Shown here one piece after another: positions 1 through 8,873 of a stretch of 64,000 nucleotides of DNA (positions are counted from its first letter, which is position 1; every line of letters begins with the position of its first letter). The stretch comes from Catenovulum agarivorans DS-2. GTDB taxonomy: Bacteria; Pseudomonadota; Gammaproteobacteria; Enterobacterales; Alteromonadaceae. A model generated the notes under the pieces. The model was not told where the DNA came from. It saw only the letters and a program-made list of their open reading frames with translations, and did not search any database. The stretch is from assembly GCF_000568405.1 (NCBI RefSeq), contig NZ_ARZY01000001.1, positions 248,001 to 312,000 of the forward strand, in the 5' to 3' direction. Made by a program: the position numbers and the translations under genes.

Positions 1-2
1 TG

Positions 3-419
3 TTAGTTAAATACATCAATCAACAAGGTACAGATATCATTCAATTAAATGACCGGTGTAACTTGAGCATAAGTAATTGTGTTTTATCGTTATCAAATGG
101 CGTAACCGTGACTATTGTTGCGAGTGAGCAAACTTTCGAACTTGAACAAAATAATCGCATCGCATTACGTTTTGGAAAATCATCTGATATTGATTTAGCT
201 CCGCTAACCATGAGTGCGAGCTTGTCTGGGATGAATATGGATATGGGAACAATCCCGCTAGAAGTCAATCAATTTGATGATGAGTTTGTTGTCAACGTTA
301 TTCCAGTTATGTGTACAGAGCGCAATATGCAATGGAAGATCGATTTTATCGTCGATGATACAAGGACACAAGCAGCACAAACCTCTGTTTTTTCAGCGAC
401 TTTTAATACCAATTGGTAG
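3..419 (+). CDS. Hypothetical protein, 5'-truncated by window edge
   Basis: The frame is open from the left edge, so the N-terminus lies outside the window; about 138 residues are visible. I do not recognise a named family. The visible part looks beta-rich, with a Met-rich stretch (SGMNMDMGTIPLEV) followed by VMCTERNMQW. That pattern recalls YtkA/FixH-type periplasmic domains, where Met and Cys residues lie near a metal site, but this is a guess. A TTG at 63 could be an internal start, yet the frame continues upstream without a stop, which favours a longer gene cut by the window. The 173-base gap that follows carries the gal promoter, so the gene is not part of the galactose operon. Confidence 0.6.
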   Translation, partial: LVKYINQQGTDIIQLNDRCNLSISNCVLSLSNGVTVTIVASEQTFELEQNNRIALRFGKSSDIDLAPLTMSASLSGMNMDMGTIPLEVNQFDDEFVVNVIPVMCTERNMQWKIDFIVDDTRTQAAQTSVFSATFNTNW

Positions 420-457
420 CTTGTAGAAATACCTAGTTTCAGTTGGTTTAAATCAAT

Positions 458-597
458 AGGGTAAACGTTTTACTTTTTGCTTGTGTTATTAATTTGTAAA
501 GCGTATGATGTGCCCAAGTTGGAAATATTCTATAGGCTGATATATTTGGCCTACAGGTCTTTTAGGTTAATTTATTTTAAGAGGGTAAACGTATGAC
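458..597 (+). promoter_or_regulatory. galTK promoter with two LacI/GalR-type operators
   Basis: A promoter-like pair TTGTGT (481-486) and TATGAT (504-509), spaced 17 bases, would start transcription near 516. The 11-mer AGGGTAAACGT occurs twice, at 458-468 and 582-592. At the first copy it forms the LacI-family palindrome core AAACGTTT (463-470, within GTAAACGTTTTAC). The second copy overlaps the galT ribosome binding site (GAGG, 581-584) and reaches the start codon. The two copies are 124 bases apart and flank the promoter, resembling the external and internal gal operators of E. coli. Binding by the repressor encoded at 2878-3891 is inferred. Confidence 0.6.
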
Positions 598-1636
598 CAC
601 TGAGTTTGATCCCACAGAACACCCACATCGCCGCTACAACCCAATGATAGGTGAGTGGATTTTAGTTTCTCCTCATAGAGCTAAACGTCCATGGCAAGGT
701 CAGTCTGAAGTATTAGACGAAGAACAAAAACCAAGTTATGACGAAAGTTGTTATTTATGTGCGGGTAATAAGCGTATCACTGGTGAATTAAACCCTAAAT
801 ATGAAAATACTTTCGTTTTTACAAATGACTTTGCTGCGTTGAAAACTGAGTCTCCAGAATTTACCAGTGATGATCCTCTGTTTAAGCAAGAAACGACTGT
901 CGGTTGTAGCCGTGTTATCTGTTTCTCTCCTGATCACAGCAAAACTTTGCCTGAAATGGAAATATCAGCAATAGAAAAAGTGGTTGATACTTGGCAAGAG
1001 CAAACGGCTGAGCTAGGTCAAACTTATCAATGGGTCCAGGTGTTTGAAAATAAAGGCGCTATGATGGGCTGTTCTAACCCTCATCCACATGGTCAAATAT
1101 GGGCTCATCAACACATCCCGACTTTACCGGCAAAAAAATGTGAACGTTTTACCCAGTATTTTGAACAACATGGTTCAAATATGTTAGCTGACTATGTAAA
1201 ACGTGAACTCGAATTAAAAGAGCGCATTGTTTGTGAAAACTCTGATTGGGTTGTTGTTGTTCCTTATTGGGCTGGCTGGCCGTTTGAAACGCTATTGTTG
1301 CCAAAATTTAGTGTGTCGCGTATGACAGAATTGAATGAAGGTCAAAAGGCGACTTTGGCCGACATTATTAGTCAAATTACCATTCGTTACGACAATCTAT
1401 TTAATTGTTCTTTCCCGTATTCTATGGGTTGGCACGGTGCACCATTTGATGGCGCTGATCAGCATCCAGAGTGGACTTTACATGCAACGTTTTTCCCACC
1501 ATTGTTGCGTTCAGCAACTGTGAGAAAGTTCATGGTGGGTTATGAAATGATGGCAGAAGCACAACGTGACTTAACGCCAGAGCAAGCAGCCGATCGTTTG
1601 AGAAGCTTAAGCCCAGTACACTACAAAAATAAGTGA
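593..1636 (+). CDS. galT: Galactose-1-phosphate uridylyltransferase
   Basis: This cytoplasmic Leloir-pathway enzyme transfers UMP from UDP-glucose to galactose-1-phosphate, giving UDP-galactose and glucose-1-phosphate. The 347-residue product has the usual class I length. It carries the HIT-superfamily active site HPHGQIWAH, with His166 as the expected uridylylated nucleophile (same number as in E. coli), and a zinc-type CYLC pair at Cys53/Cys56. The N-terminus [23 protein letters not shown] is characteristic. The ATG at 593 is preceded by GAGG with an 8-base gap. galK follows after 8 bases, so the two form an operon. In an agar degrader this would help process the D-galactose half of agar. 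No galE or galM lies nearby. Confidence 0.97.
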   Translation: MTTEFDPTEHPHRRYNPMIGEWILVSPHRAKRPWQGQSEVLDEEQKPSYDESCYLCAGNKRITGELNPKYENTFVFTNDFAALKTESPEFTSDDPLFKQETTVGCSRVICFSPDHSKTLPEMEISAIEKVVDTWQEQTAELGQTYQWVQVFENKGAMMGCSNPHPHGQIWAHQHIPTLPAKKCERFTQYFEQHGSNMLADYVKRELELKERIVCENSDWVVVVPYWAGWPFETLLLPKFSVSRMTELNEGQKATLADIISQITIRYDNLFNCSFPYSMGWHGAPFDGADQHPEWTLHATFFPPLLRSATVRKFMVGYEMMAEAQRDLTPEQAADRLRSLSPVHYKNK

Positions 1637-1644
1637 GTTAGACA

Positions 1645-2787
1645 ATGAGTAGACAAGAATTAGTTACCGGATTATTCAAAGAAACTTTTCAAGCTGATCC
1701 TCAAGCTGTTATTCATGCCCCCGGTCGCGTTAATTTGATTGGTGAGCACACTGACTATAATGGTGGTTTTGTGTTACCTGCTGCGATCAACTTTGGTACT
1801 GACATCGCTTGCAGTTTGCGTGAGGATCGCGAAGTACATATTCTAGCTGCGGACTTAGAAAAAGAAGTTATCAGCTTTAGTTTAGATGATATTAAGCACG
1901 ACGAAGCACACAGTTGGAGCAATTATGTTCGCGGTGTGTTGTTGTCATTAATGAAAGTTTACCCAAATATTAAAGGGGCGACCTTAGTTGTATCAGGTAA
2001 TGTTCCTCAAGGCGCGGGTTTAAGCTCCTCTGCTTCTTTTGAAATTGCTATTTTAAAAGCGTTTAGTCAACTGAATGACTTAGATTTAGATGGGATTAAA
2101 GCTGCGTTAATGGGCCAAGAAGCTGAAAACGAGTTTGTTGGCTGTTCGTGCGGCATTATGGACCAATTGATTTCTGCTATGGGCAAAAAAGATCAAGCGA
2201 TGTTGCTTGACTGTGAGTCATTAGAAATTCAATACACAAATGTCCCAACGTCATTAGACCTGGTGATTATTAATTCAAATGTTAAGCGCGGCTTAGTCGA
2301 TAGCGAATATAATACTCGCAGACAGCAATGCGAGAATGCTGCAAAAATAATGCAAGTTGATACGCTTCGTGGTGCAGACTTAGCTAAATTAGCCGAGTTT
2401 AAACCTCAATTATCAGAACTTGAATATAAGCGTGCGCATCATGTCATCACCGAAAACCAGCGGACACTTGATATGTTGGATGCATTGAACGCGGGCGAAT
2501 TCGCAAAGGTAAGTGAATTGATGAAAGGCTCCCATGCATCTATGCGTGATGATTTTGAAATCACAACTAGCCAAATTGACTACCTAGTAGAAATTGTCGA
2601 CCAAGTAATTGGTAGTCAAGGTGGTGTAAGAATGACTGGTGGTGGTTTCGGTGGTTGTGTTGTTGCTTTGGTTCCAAAAGCACTAACAGATGCTGTAAAA
2701 GCAACTATCAACGAAAATTACTTTAATAAAACTGGCCTTCAAGCTGACATATTCATATGTTCTGCTGAGCAAGGTGCTTTTGCTTAA
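1645..2787 (+). CDS. galK: Galactokinase
   Basis: Galactokinase phosphorylates D-galactose at C1 with ATP, the first committed step of the Leloir pathway, in the cytoplasm. The 380-residue protein is a GHMP kinase of normal length (E. coli GalK is 382). It has the galactokinase signature GRVNLIGEHTDYNGGFVLP near the N-terminus (about residues 27-45), the ATP-binding GHMP motif VPQGAGLSSSASFE (about 121-134), GCSCGIMDQ around the catalytic Asp, and the C-terminal MTGGGFGGCVVAL loop. It lies 8 bases behind galT and ends just before a strong terminator, so galT-galK is a two-gene operon, presumably repressed by the neighbouring LacI-type regulator. Confidence 0.97.
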   Translation: MSRQELVTGLFKETFQADPQAVIHAPGRVNLIGEHTDYNGGFVLPAAINFGTDIACSLREDREVHILAADLEKEVISFSLDDIKHDEAHSWSNYVRGVLLSLMKVYPNIKGATLVVSGNVPQGAGLSSSASFEIAILKAFSQLNDLDLDGIKAALMGQEAENEFVGCSCGIMDQLISAMGKKDQAMLLDCESLEIQYTNVPTSLDLVIINSNVKRGLVDSEYNTRRQQCENAAKIMQVDTLRGADLAKLAEFKPQLSELEYKRAHHVITENQRTLDMLDALNAGEFAKVSELMKGSHASMRDDFEITTSQIDYLVEIVDQVIGSQGGVRMTGGGFGGCVVALVPKALTDAVKATINENYFNKTGLQADIFICSAEQGAFA

Positions 2788-2840
2788 TCACAAATATCAT
2801 CGTTTTGACATACTTAGACGCAAAAGTATCAAACCATATG

Positions 2841-2866
2841 GAGAGAAGCTTAGCTTCTCTCTTTTT
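2841..2866 (+). terminator. Terminator of galTK
   Basis: GAGAGAAGCT (2841-2850) and AGCTTCTCTC (2852-2861) are perfect inverted arms followed directly by a T-run. It lies 54 bases behind the galK stop and just before the convergent end of the repressor gene. Confidence 0.85.
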
Positions 2867-2877
2867 GTTTGTGCTTT

Positions 2878-3891
2878 TTACTGATGGCCAGCGATTGCGA
2901 CTGATTCACGTTTAACTATGGTCGGGGTGTATTTGTAGGTTTCATCCGTTTGGTCAGTTTGTTTGTTGGATGCTAAAGATAAGGCAAGTTCTGCTGCTTT
3001 TATACCCATCATTTCAATTGGATACTTGAGCGTCGTTAATTTTGGTCGGCAGTAACGCGCTAGAATAACGTCATCAAAGCCAATAACAGATACCTGATTC
3101 GGCACAGAAATACCATGGTCTAACAACATTGACATAGCACCAGCAGCCATTGCATCGTTATAGGCGACTACCGCAGTAAATTCAGCGCCTTTGGTTAATA
3201 AGTTTTGCATGGCTTGTTCACCACCTTCTTGGTCAGGTGTCGCCAACTCTATTGCATTGCGATCGATTGTGATCCCCGCTGCAGCTAACTCATCTTCGAC
3301 CCCTTTAGTTCTAAGCACTGGATCATCAATTTGATATTGGCTGCTAATGATGGCAATTTTTTTATGGCCCAATGCGAGTAAGTGTTTGGCAATAGTACAG
3401 CCGCCCGCATAGTTATCTAACCAAACACAGCGATTAGCGATTTGTTCTATGTAGCGATTTATTAAGATAAAGCCGGGGATTTCTTTAGCATATTCAATCA
3501 ACGCATCATCGCTAAGTGCTTTACTGTGCACCACCATAGCTTCACATCTATGCTCCATAAGTGTGTCGATTGCTTTCATTTCGGTTTTAGATTGAATGGA
3601 ACCAGAGCTGAGCAGTACTTGAATGTCTTTTTTTCTTGCTACGCTTTCAATACCATGGGCTAGGGTTGCAAAAAAAGGATCAGATAACTCTGCAAGCACA
3701 ACCCCTAAAGATGGGTTGCGTTGTGTGACTAAAGCTCTTGCATTTGCATTGGGCCGATAACCCATTTCTTTCATGATTTCTTTAATTCGCGCGCGCGTTG
3801 CATCACCGACTTTAGGACCATTGTTGATTACCCGAGAAACAGTCGCGAGTGAAACACCTGCTGCATTAGCAATATCTTTAATTGTTGCCAT
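2878..3891 (-). CDS. LacI/GalR-family transcriptional regulator, probable galactose repressor
   Basis: This 337-residue protein has an N-terminal LacI helix-turn-helix (ATIKDIANAAGVSLATVSRVI, about residues 2-22) and a periplasmic-binding-protein-like sensor domain from about residue 60 (NPSLGVVLAELSDPFFATLAHGIE, then VIGFDDVILARYCRPKLTTL near the end). Length and layout match GalR/LacI. It lies convergent to galTK. Its promoter holds GTACAACGTTTTC (3902-3914), whose complement matches the galT operator GTAAACGTTTTAC at 11 of 13 positions. I infer that it represses galTK and itself, and that galactose or a derivative is the inducer. GalS-like or other LacI paralogues cannot be excluded. No clear Shine-Dalgarno precedes the ATG. 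Confidence 0.88.
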   Translation of the reverse strand: MATIKDIANAAGVSLATVSRVINNGPKVGDATRARIKEIMKEMGYRPNANARALVTQRNPSLGVVLAELSDPFFATLAHGIESVARKKDIQVLLSSGSIQSKTEMKAIDTLMEHRCEAMVVHSKALSDDALIEYAKEIPGFILINRYIEQIANRCVWLDNYAGGCTIAKHLLALGHKKIAIISSQYQIDDPVLRTKGVEDELAAAGITIDRNAIELATPDQEGGEQAMQNLLTKGAEFTAVVAYNDAMAAGAMSMLLDHGISVPNQVSVIGFDDVILARYCRPKLTTLKYPIEMMGIKAAELALSLASNKQTDQTDETYKYTPTIVKRESVAIAGHQ

Positions 3892-3901
3892 ATTTTTGTT
3901 G

Positions 3902-3914
3902 GTACAACGTTTTC
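3902..3914 (-). promoter_or_regulatory. LacI-type operator before the repressor gene
   Basis: On the minus strand the site reads GAAAACGTTGTAC, with the palindromic core AACGTT. It matches the operator at 461-473 in 11 of 13 positions and lies 10 bases before the repressor start codon. It is consistent with autoregulation (inferred). Confidence 0.5.
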
Positions 3915-4017
3915 ATTTTTGTTAGCACGAATATTACTAAAATATGTCATTTGGATACAGTGTTAATTGTGGCAATCTTGTCGCCTTGTTCTATGCTGAT
4001 AGAAAAGGAGGTTTAAC

Positions 4018-4536
4018 ATGATCAACTTACCCAATATTATTGATGTTGAAGCTTCAGGTTTCGGTCGAGGTAGTTATCCAATTGAGGTGGGTGTAGTTCT
4101 ATCGTCTGGACGACGTTTTTGTTCGTTAATTGAGCCTGATGAGAGTTGGACGCATTGGCAACGCTCGGCTGAAGATGCGCACAAAATATCGCTACAAGAA
4201 GTATATTTGTTTGGTAGCAGTATTTGCTCAGTTGCTGATAATCTGAATTGTATTTTGCGTGATCAGACCGTTTATTCAGACGCTTGGGGTAATGATTCAA
4301 GTTGGATAGCCAAATTATTTGAGTTTGCAGGCAAGGTACAAGCATTTAAAATTGAAAGCATTGTCAGTATTTTAACCGAGCAACAAATGGAAATTTGGCA
4401 CGATACCAAAGAGGCTTTAGCGGCTAAGTCATCACAACCTCGCCACAGAGCAAGCAACGACGCTGTGTTGATTCAAAATACCTATTATCAAACATGTGCC
4501 AAGTTAGGTTTGTCAAAAACAATACACGTTGCTTAA
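4018..4536 (+). CDS. DEDD-type 3'-5' exonuclease-like protein
   Basis: The 172-residue product opens with IIDVEASGFGRGSYPIEVG, the classic exonuclease I motif of the DnaQ/RNase H-like DEDD superfamily (Asp9, Glu11). Asp88 in YSDAWGND fits the second motif, and HRASNDA (His143, Asp148) fits a DEDDh-type third motif. All four catalytic acids plus the His therefore seem present, which suggests an active nuclease on RNA or DNA. The protein is shorter than DnaQ or RNase T and I do not recognise a named family, so substrate and role are unknown. The start ATG follows a strong AAAGGAGG ribosome site (from 4004). It stands alone, facing the convergent PilZ gene, whose stop lies 2 bases away. Confidence 0.7.
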   Translation: MINLPNIIDVEASGFGRGSYPIEVGVVLSSGRRFCSLIEPDESWTHWQRSAEDAHKISLQEVYLFGSSICSVADNLNCILRDQTVYSDAWGNDSSWIAKLFEFAGKVQAFKIESIVSILTEQQMEIWHDTKEALAAKSSQPRHRASNDAVLIQNTYYQTCAKLGLSKTIHVA

Positions 4537-4538
4537 GA

Positions 4539-7037
4539 TTAAACTAACGCGCTGCGTGCTGCTAATTGACCTTCAACTTTGCTTTGGTCAAAACCATATC
4601 TGAGCATGGTTTCTTCGGTAATATCTATGATATCGCCCACCGCTGTTACTGACCAAAGGTCTTCTTCCAATTGTTTCGCTTTATGAATTGCATATTGGCT
4701 GACATAAGCTAACTCATGTGAAATGTAGTCTGTATCTGGACGGCCTGTGCGAGATAAATAAACACGCAGTGCGAAAAATAATACATTGTTTTGGCTGGCT
4801 TTTTGAATGAAGATTTTACGTGCCGAGTTACTGCGCATTTCGGCAGCAAGAATTGTTTCAAATCGACTGGTTACATTGGTTTCTTGCGTTCTTACTCGAA
4901 TAAATAAATCCTGATAAGCAGGCAAAGAATCCCTTTGCAGTCTTCTTAACATGTTAACAATAAAGCTATTTAAGTAGTTATTGCGCAGTAGTGGGTATAA
5001 GTTAAAGCCTGATTCATTGTCACTGGTAAAGAGCTTTAAGCTTGCTGTTTGCGCATTACTGTAGCCGATATTTTTTAGTTCATGGCGAATGCCGCGTTTG
5101 TGAATAAAGAAACCAATGTTATTTTGTGCCCGAACGTACAAGTTACGTAAGGCTTCAGCTAATCCTGGGATGACGTTACCCATAAACGCAGGTTTGAGCT
5201 TTTCTTTATTTTTATCAATCAGCTGTTCAAAAAATTGTTTAGCAACATGATTTTGTCCACGCTCTTCGAATACTCGAAGATGAATTATAGTTTTTGCTTT
5301 GTTAAAACCCATAACTTCGTAAGCTAAACCCTTTAGCTTAAACTTACTTGAAATTTGTTGTAAATCAGGCAATTCAATCTTTAACTTTTCATATTTTTCA
5401 ACATTCATGGATTCAGGGCATTCGATTTGCATCCCGTTGATCGAAAAGTCCTTGCTAATGGCTATTTTGTCGACATATTCGGTAGAGACTATTACAGTGG
5501 TTTTGTATATATAGCGAGTTTGTGATCGCAGATTAACGTACTTAAATGCTACATCTTCAATTGGTAGCACGGGGTCAGTTTTTGAATGGCCATAAACCTT
5601 TAACTGGTTAACTTCTGAAAGCTCAAAGTTGTTGTTTTGTTGGTAGAGCGCTTTTGCATCGTCATCGGCCAATTGGGTTAAGGTCACTACATATTTTAAT
5701 TTTGCGATGTGGCTCAATACCCGTGGCGAAGGTCGGTTTTTATCCTTTATTGCTTTGTGTTCTTTTGTCGGTGGCAGCGTGGTAGGTAAATAAGCGCCAT
5801 CAATATTAAGTTCATTCAATTGTGCTTTATAAACCATCCAGTTCTTTTTGCTGCTGCCGAAAGCTAAAAATATGCGTTGCAAGTTTTTATCTTGCGCTAG
5901 CTCGTCACAGGTTGCTGAATAAAAGTAGGTTCGGCCTTTTGCGATATGGGTAAAGCCATATATTGTGGTTTCTTTAGTTACCGATGTTTTGTTGGCTAAT
6001 TCACTTATTCGCTTGTGTGTTAATAATTGACTGAGACAATTTTGATTGTTCTCATCGAGCCAATGGCGAGAAACATGTTTGTTATGATCATTGCTTAACA
6101 TCATCACTGGGTACAATGCACCGTTTTCATGTTTGGCAATATATACTGGCAGCGACACGACTCGGGGCAAGTAATATTGCTCGTAGCCTTTAATGAGTAC
6201 TGCGTCTACTGTATTGTCTAAGTTGAGTTTGTAGCGCCTTTTGTTGCCATTGATGAAGTTGGCTAAAAATTCATCAAAAGAATGCGTGTCAACATCGTAT
6301 GTTCTTACGCATCTAGGATAAATATAGCCCTGTTTCTTCTCGACCGAGATGACTTTGTATTGAATTTTATCTTTTAAACCAAGCGCAAATTCTTTTTCTA
6401 AACTTAAAAAACGAACATAAATTAACTGACCAGGTACGATAGGATATTTTTGTTGTAATTTGAGTCGACAGCCACTTACAGATATGTCTGTGGTAACCGC
6501 TTTGAACAAATCCGTTACGCTGGCTTCAATTTCAATTTGCATTGTGTAGTTCATGCGTTCTTCTTCGCGCAATTGTCTTGCGCCAAACTGCAGGCCTACT
6601 GCTGGGTAATTTGCAACCGTTCCGCCAGAATCTGCGGTACTATCGGCTCGAACATCTTCAGTCTGAATGCCGCTGTTGCGGCTTTGTTTTTGTTGGCGGC
6701 TGCGGTTAATTATCTCTTCATATACACCATTGCAATACCAGCCAAACTTATCAATGCCTTTTTCAAATCTTTCAATATTGGTGTCATCTAGGTAGTGGAT
6801 TACACCTTGATGATCATATTCTGTGCATTCTTCATCAACAATTCCACGCAAATCAATACGTCGAGCACAAGGGGTTGCCAAGCGCTTTAATTCCATTTTA
6901 ATTAAAAAGCGTTTGGGTTTAGGGATATCTGAAGTCACTGAGTTTAAAACCTGATCGAAATCAGGTGATTTTACGCTAGGTTTTAGTTTTTCTATTAGTG
7001 ACGCATATTCAGCAAGTGTTGGATCGACTTTAGTCAT
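4539..7037 (-). CDS. Large protein with two PilZ (c-di-GMP-binding) domains
   Basis: This 832-residue protein appears cytoplasmic (no signal peptide or membrane segment seen). It contains two PilZ-like modules, each with the full c-di-GMP signature: REEER (157-161) followed by TDISVSG, and RSQTR (504-508) followed by KDFSING. PilZ domains bind the second messenger c-di-GMP, so this is a probable receptor or effector. The N-terminal 150, central 250 and C-terminal 220 residues are not families I recognise; the C-terminal part (INGNKRR, AAEMRSNSARKIF and similar) is rich in basic residues. The first in-frame ATG at 7037 is preferred over an upstream TTG (7055), though neither has a good ribosome site. 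It is a single gene between convergent and divergent neighbours. A GGDEF/EAL enzyme lies 4 kb away. Confidence 0.85.
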   Translation of the reverse strand: MTKVDPTLAEYASLIEKLKPSVKSPDFDQVLNSVTSDIPKPKRFLIKMELKRLATPCARRIDLRGIVDEECTEYDHQGVIHYLDDTNIERFEKGIDKFGWYCNGVYEEIINRSRQQKQSRNSGIQTEDVRADSTADSGGTVANYPAVGLQFGARQLREEERMNYTMQIEIEASVTDLFKAVTTDISVSGCRLKLQQKYPIVPGQLIYVRFLSLEKEFALGLKDKIQYKVISVEKKQGYIYPRCVRTYDVDTHSFDEFLANFINGNKRRYKLNLDNTVDAVLIKGYEQYYLPRVVSLPVYIAKHENGALYPVMMLSNDHNKHVSRHWLDENNQNCLSQLLTHKRISELANKTSVTKETTIYGFTHIAKGRTYFYSATCDELAQDKNLQRIFLAFGSSKKNWMVYKAQLNELNIDGAYLPTTLPPTKEHKAIKDKNRPSPRVLSHIAKLKYVVTLTQLADDDAKALYQQNNNFELSEVNQLKVYGHSKTDPVLPIEDVAFKYVNLRSQTRYIYKTTVIVSTEYVDKIAISKDFSINGMQIECPESMNVEKYEKLKIELPDLQQISSKFKLKGLAYEVMGFNKAKTIIHLRVFEERGQNHVAKQFFEQLIDKNKEKLKPAFMGNVIPGLAEALRNLYVRAQNNIGFFIHKRGIRHELKNIGYSNAQTASLKLFTSDNESGFNLYPLLRNNYLNSFIVNMLRRLQRDSLPAYQDLFIRVRTQETNVTSRFETILAAEMRSNSARKIFIQKASQNNVLFFALRVYLSRTGRPDTDYISHELAYVSQYAIHKAKQLEEDLWSVTAVGDIIDITEETMLRYGFDQSKVEGQLAARSALV

Positions 7038-7206
7038 GCTTATTGTTTGGCCCAAATTTTAGCAGATTAATATAGTGCACGGTTTGTTATCGCCTTATTT
7101 CCATTAAAGTTTATACCTAAATGGTTGGAAAATGTAGGAATCAATCAATTTTATCTAAATCAACTTTAAGCTAAACTTAAGCCAAATTTCGATAATAAGA
7201 TTATTT

Positions 7207-8568
7207 ATGGCTAAATCAAAAACTGCTTGGGTATGTAATGAATGTGGCGCAGACTTTACTCGATGGATGGGGCAGTGTAGTGAATGTAAATCATGGAACA
7301 CCATTACCGAATACAAAGTTGCCAAACAACCCGCTGCTAGTGCCAAGTATGCTGGCTATGCTGGGCAGGTTACAGCAAAAATAGAAACTTTAGAGTCAAT
7401 TGAACTGACAGAGCTACCGCGCATCTCTAGTGGCTTGCAGGAGTTTGATCGTGTGCTGGGAGGCGGAATTGTTCCAGGCTCTGCCGTGTTGATTGGCGGC
7501 TCGCCTGGTGCGGGTAAAAGTACCTTATTATTACAAACCATGTGTCATTTAGCTCAGAATATGTCGGTGCTATACATTACCGGTGAGGAATCGTTGCAGC
7601 AAGTTGCGATGAGGGCCGATAGACTCAAGCTGCCTAAAGATAAACTTAAATTATTGTCTGAAACTAATGTTGAAAATATTTGTTTATTGGCAGGGGAGAG
7701 CAAACCGGCGATTATGGTCATCGACTCTATACAAGTTATGCATATGAGTGACATTCAGTCTGCCCCGGGTAGTGTTTCGCAAGTTAGAGAAACCGCTGCA
7801 TTTTTAACACGTTATGCCAAACAAAATAATGTCGCAATATTTATGGTTGGGCATGTCACTAAAGATGGCTCGTTAGCGGGTCCAAAAGTATTAGAGCACT
7901 GTATTGATTGTTCCATTTTGTTAGACGGTTCAACTGATAGTCGCTATCGCACACTCAGAAGCCACAAAAATCGTTTTGGTGCAGTGAACGAGTTAGGTGT
8001 TTTTGCAATGACAGAGTTAGGCATGAAGGAGGTTAAAAACCCATCCGCAATATTTTTATCTCGAGCGGATGTGCCAGCTTCCGGTTCGTTGGTTATGGTG
8101 ATATGGGAAGGTACTCGGCCGCTGATGGTCGAAATTCAAGCGCTGGCGGACCATTCGATGTTAGGAAATCCAAGACGGGTGACTGTCGGCTTAGAGCAAA
8201 ATCGATTAGCACTGTTGTTGGCTGTATTGCACAGACACGGTGGATTGGCCTTGGGTGACCAAGATGTATTTGTGAACATTGTTGGTGGGGTTAAAGTGAG
8301 TGAGACGGCCGCGGATCTTGCTTTGCTGGTTGCTTTGGTTTCAAGCTTCAAAAATCAAGTTTTACCGCAAGACTTAGTCGTATTTGGCGAGGTTGGCCTT
8401 TCTGGCGAAATTAGACCCGTTCAAAATGGTATTGAACGTCTTAAAGAAGCGGCTAAACATGGTTTTAAACGCGCTATTGTCCCTAAGCAGAATGCGCCTA
8501 AGCAGCAAATTGGCGATATGCAAGTTATTGGTGTAAGCCAATTGTCGCAGGCGCTAGAGGTAATTTAA
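7207..8568 (+). CDS. radA: DNA repair protein RadA (Sms)
   Basis: RadA is a RecA-related ATPase that drives branch migration of recombination intermediates and aids repair and natural transformation. The 453-residue protein shows every hallmark: an N-terminal C4 zinc finger (CNECGADFTRWMGQCSEC), Walker A GGSPGAGKST (about residue 98), the RadA-specific KNRFG motif (about 255), and a C-terminal Lon-like domain (VNIVGGVKVSETAADLALLVALVSS). Length is normal (E. coli 460). It is transcribed alone, divergent from the PilZ gene. No serB neighbour is seen, unlike in enterics. Confidence 0.97.
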   Translation: MAKSKTAWVCNECGADFTRWMGQCSECKSWNTITEYKVAKQPAASAKYAGYAGQVTAKIETLESIELTELPRISSGLQEFDRVLGGGIVPGSAVLIGGSPGAGKSTLLLQTMCHLAQNMSVLYITGEESLQQVAMRADRLKLPKDKLKLLSETNVENICLLAGESKPAIMVIDSIQVMHMSDIQSAPGSVSQVRETAAFLTRYAKQNNVAIFMVGHVTKDGSLAGPKVLEHCIDCSILLDGSTDSRYRTLRSHKNRFGAVNELGVFAMTELGMKEVKNPSAIFLSRADVPASGSLVMVIWEGTRPLMVEIQALADHSMLGNPRRVTVGLEQNRLALLLAVLHRHGGLALGDQDVFVNIVGGVKVSETAADLALLVALVSSFKNQVLPQDLVVFGEVGLSGEIRPVQNGIERLKEAAKHGFKRAIVPKQNAPKQQIGDMQVIGVSQLSQALEVI

Positions 8569-8569
8569 C

Positions 8570-8761
8570 CTATTCGTTCGCGACACTTAAGTCGATTTTT
8601 TCATTGTATTCATTCAAGTGGAAAGAAACGTGAATGGCATTGCAGCATGCTGGGCAGTCTTCGTAATAATCTTGGTCACCATTAGAATCGTCGAGCATCA
8701 GGTGAATATGGTGACCACAATGGGGACATTCAGTTGCTTTGTCGATTAAATAACTTGTCAT
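8570..8761 (-). CDS. Small CPXCG-type zinc-ribbon protein
   Basis: A 63-residue protein with two CxxC knuckles, ECPHCGHHIHL and DCPACCNAIHV, spaced about 25 residues apart. This matches the small CPXCG-motif cysteine-rich family found in many gammaproteobacteria; its function is unknown. The second knuckle is CPACC rather than CPxCG. It probably binds one zinc ion. The ATG is preceded by a strong AGGAG (minus strand, about 8770), which supports translation. It converges on radA with only one base between the two stop codons. Confidence 0.85.
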   Translation of the reverse strand: MTSYLIDKATECPHCGHHIHLMLDDSNGDQDYYEDCPACCNAIHVSFHLNEYNEKIDLSVANE

Positions 8762-8873
8762 AGCGTCTCTCCTTTTGTCTGAATCCTGTTTAAATTTAGG
8801 ACAAAAAAATTGGAGTTTAAACCCAAAACGCTGAGATTTTTTCTGGCAAGGTTAAGCAAGTGTATTTAATAAT

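Noticed and set aside
4037-4345. 102-residue open frame antisense to the DEDD-like gene
   Set aside because: No ribosome site and no recognisable sequence; the plus-strand frame has a strong ribosome site and catalytic motifs.
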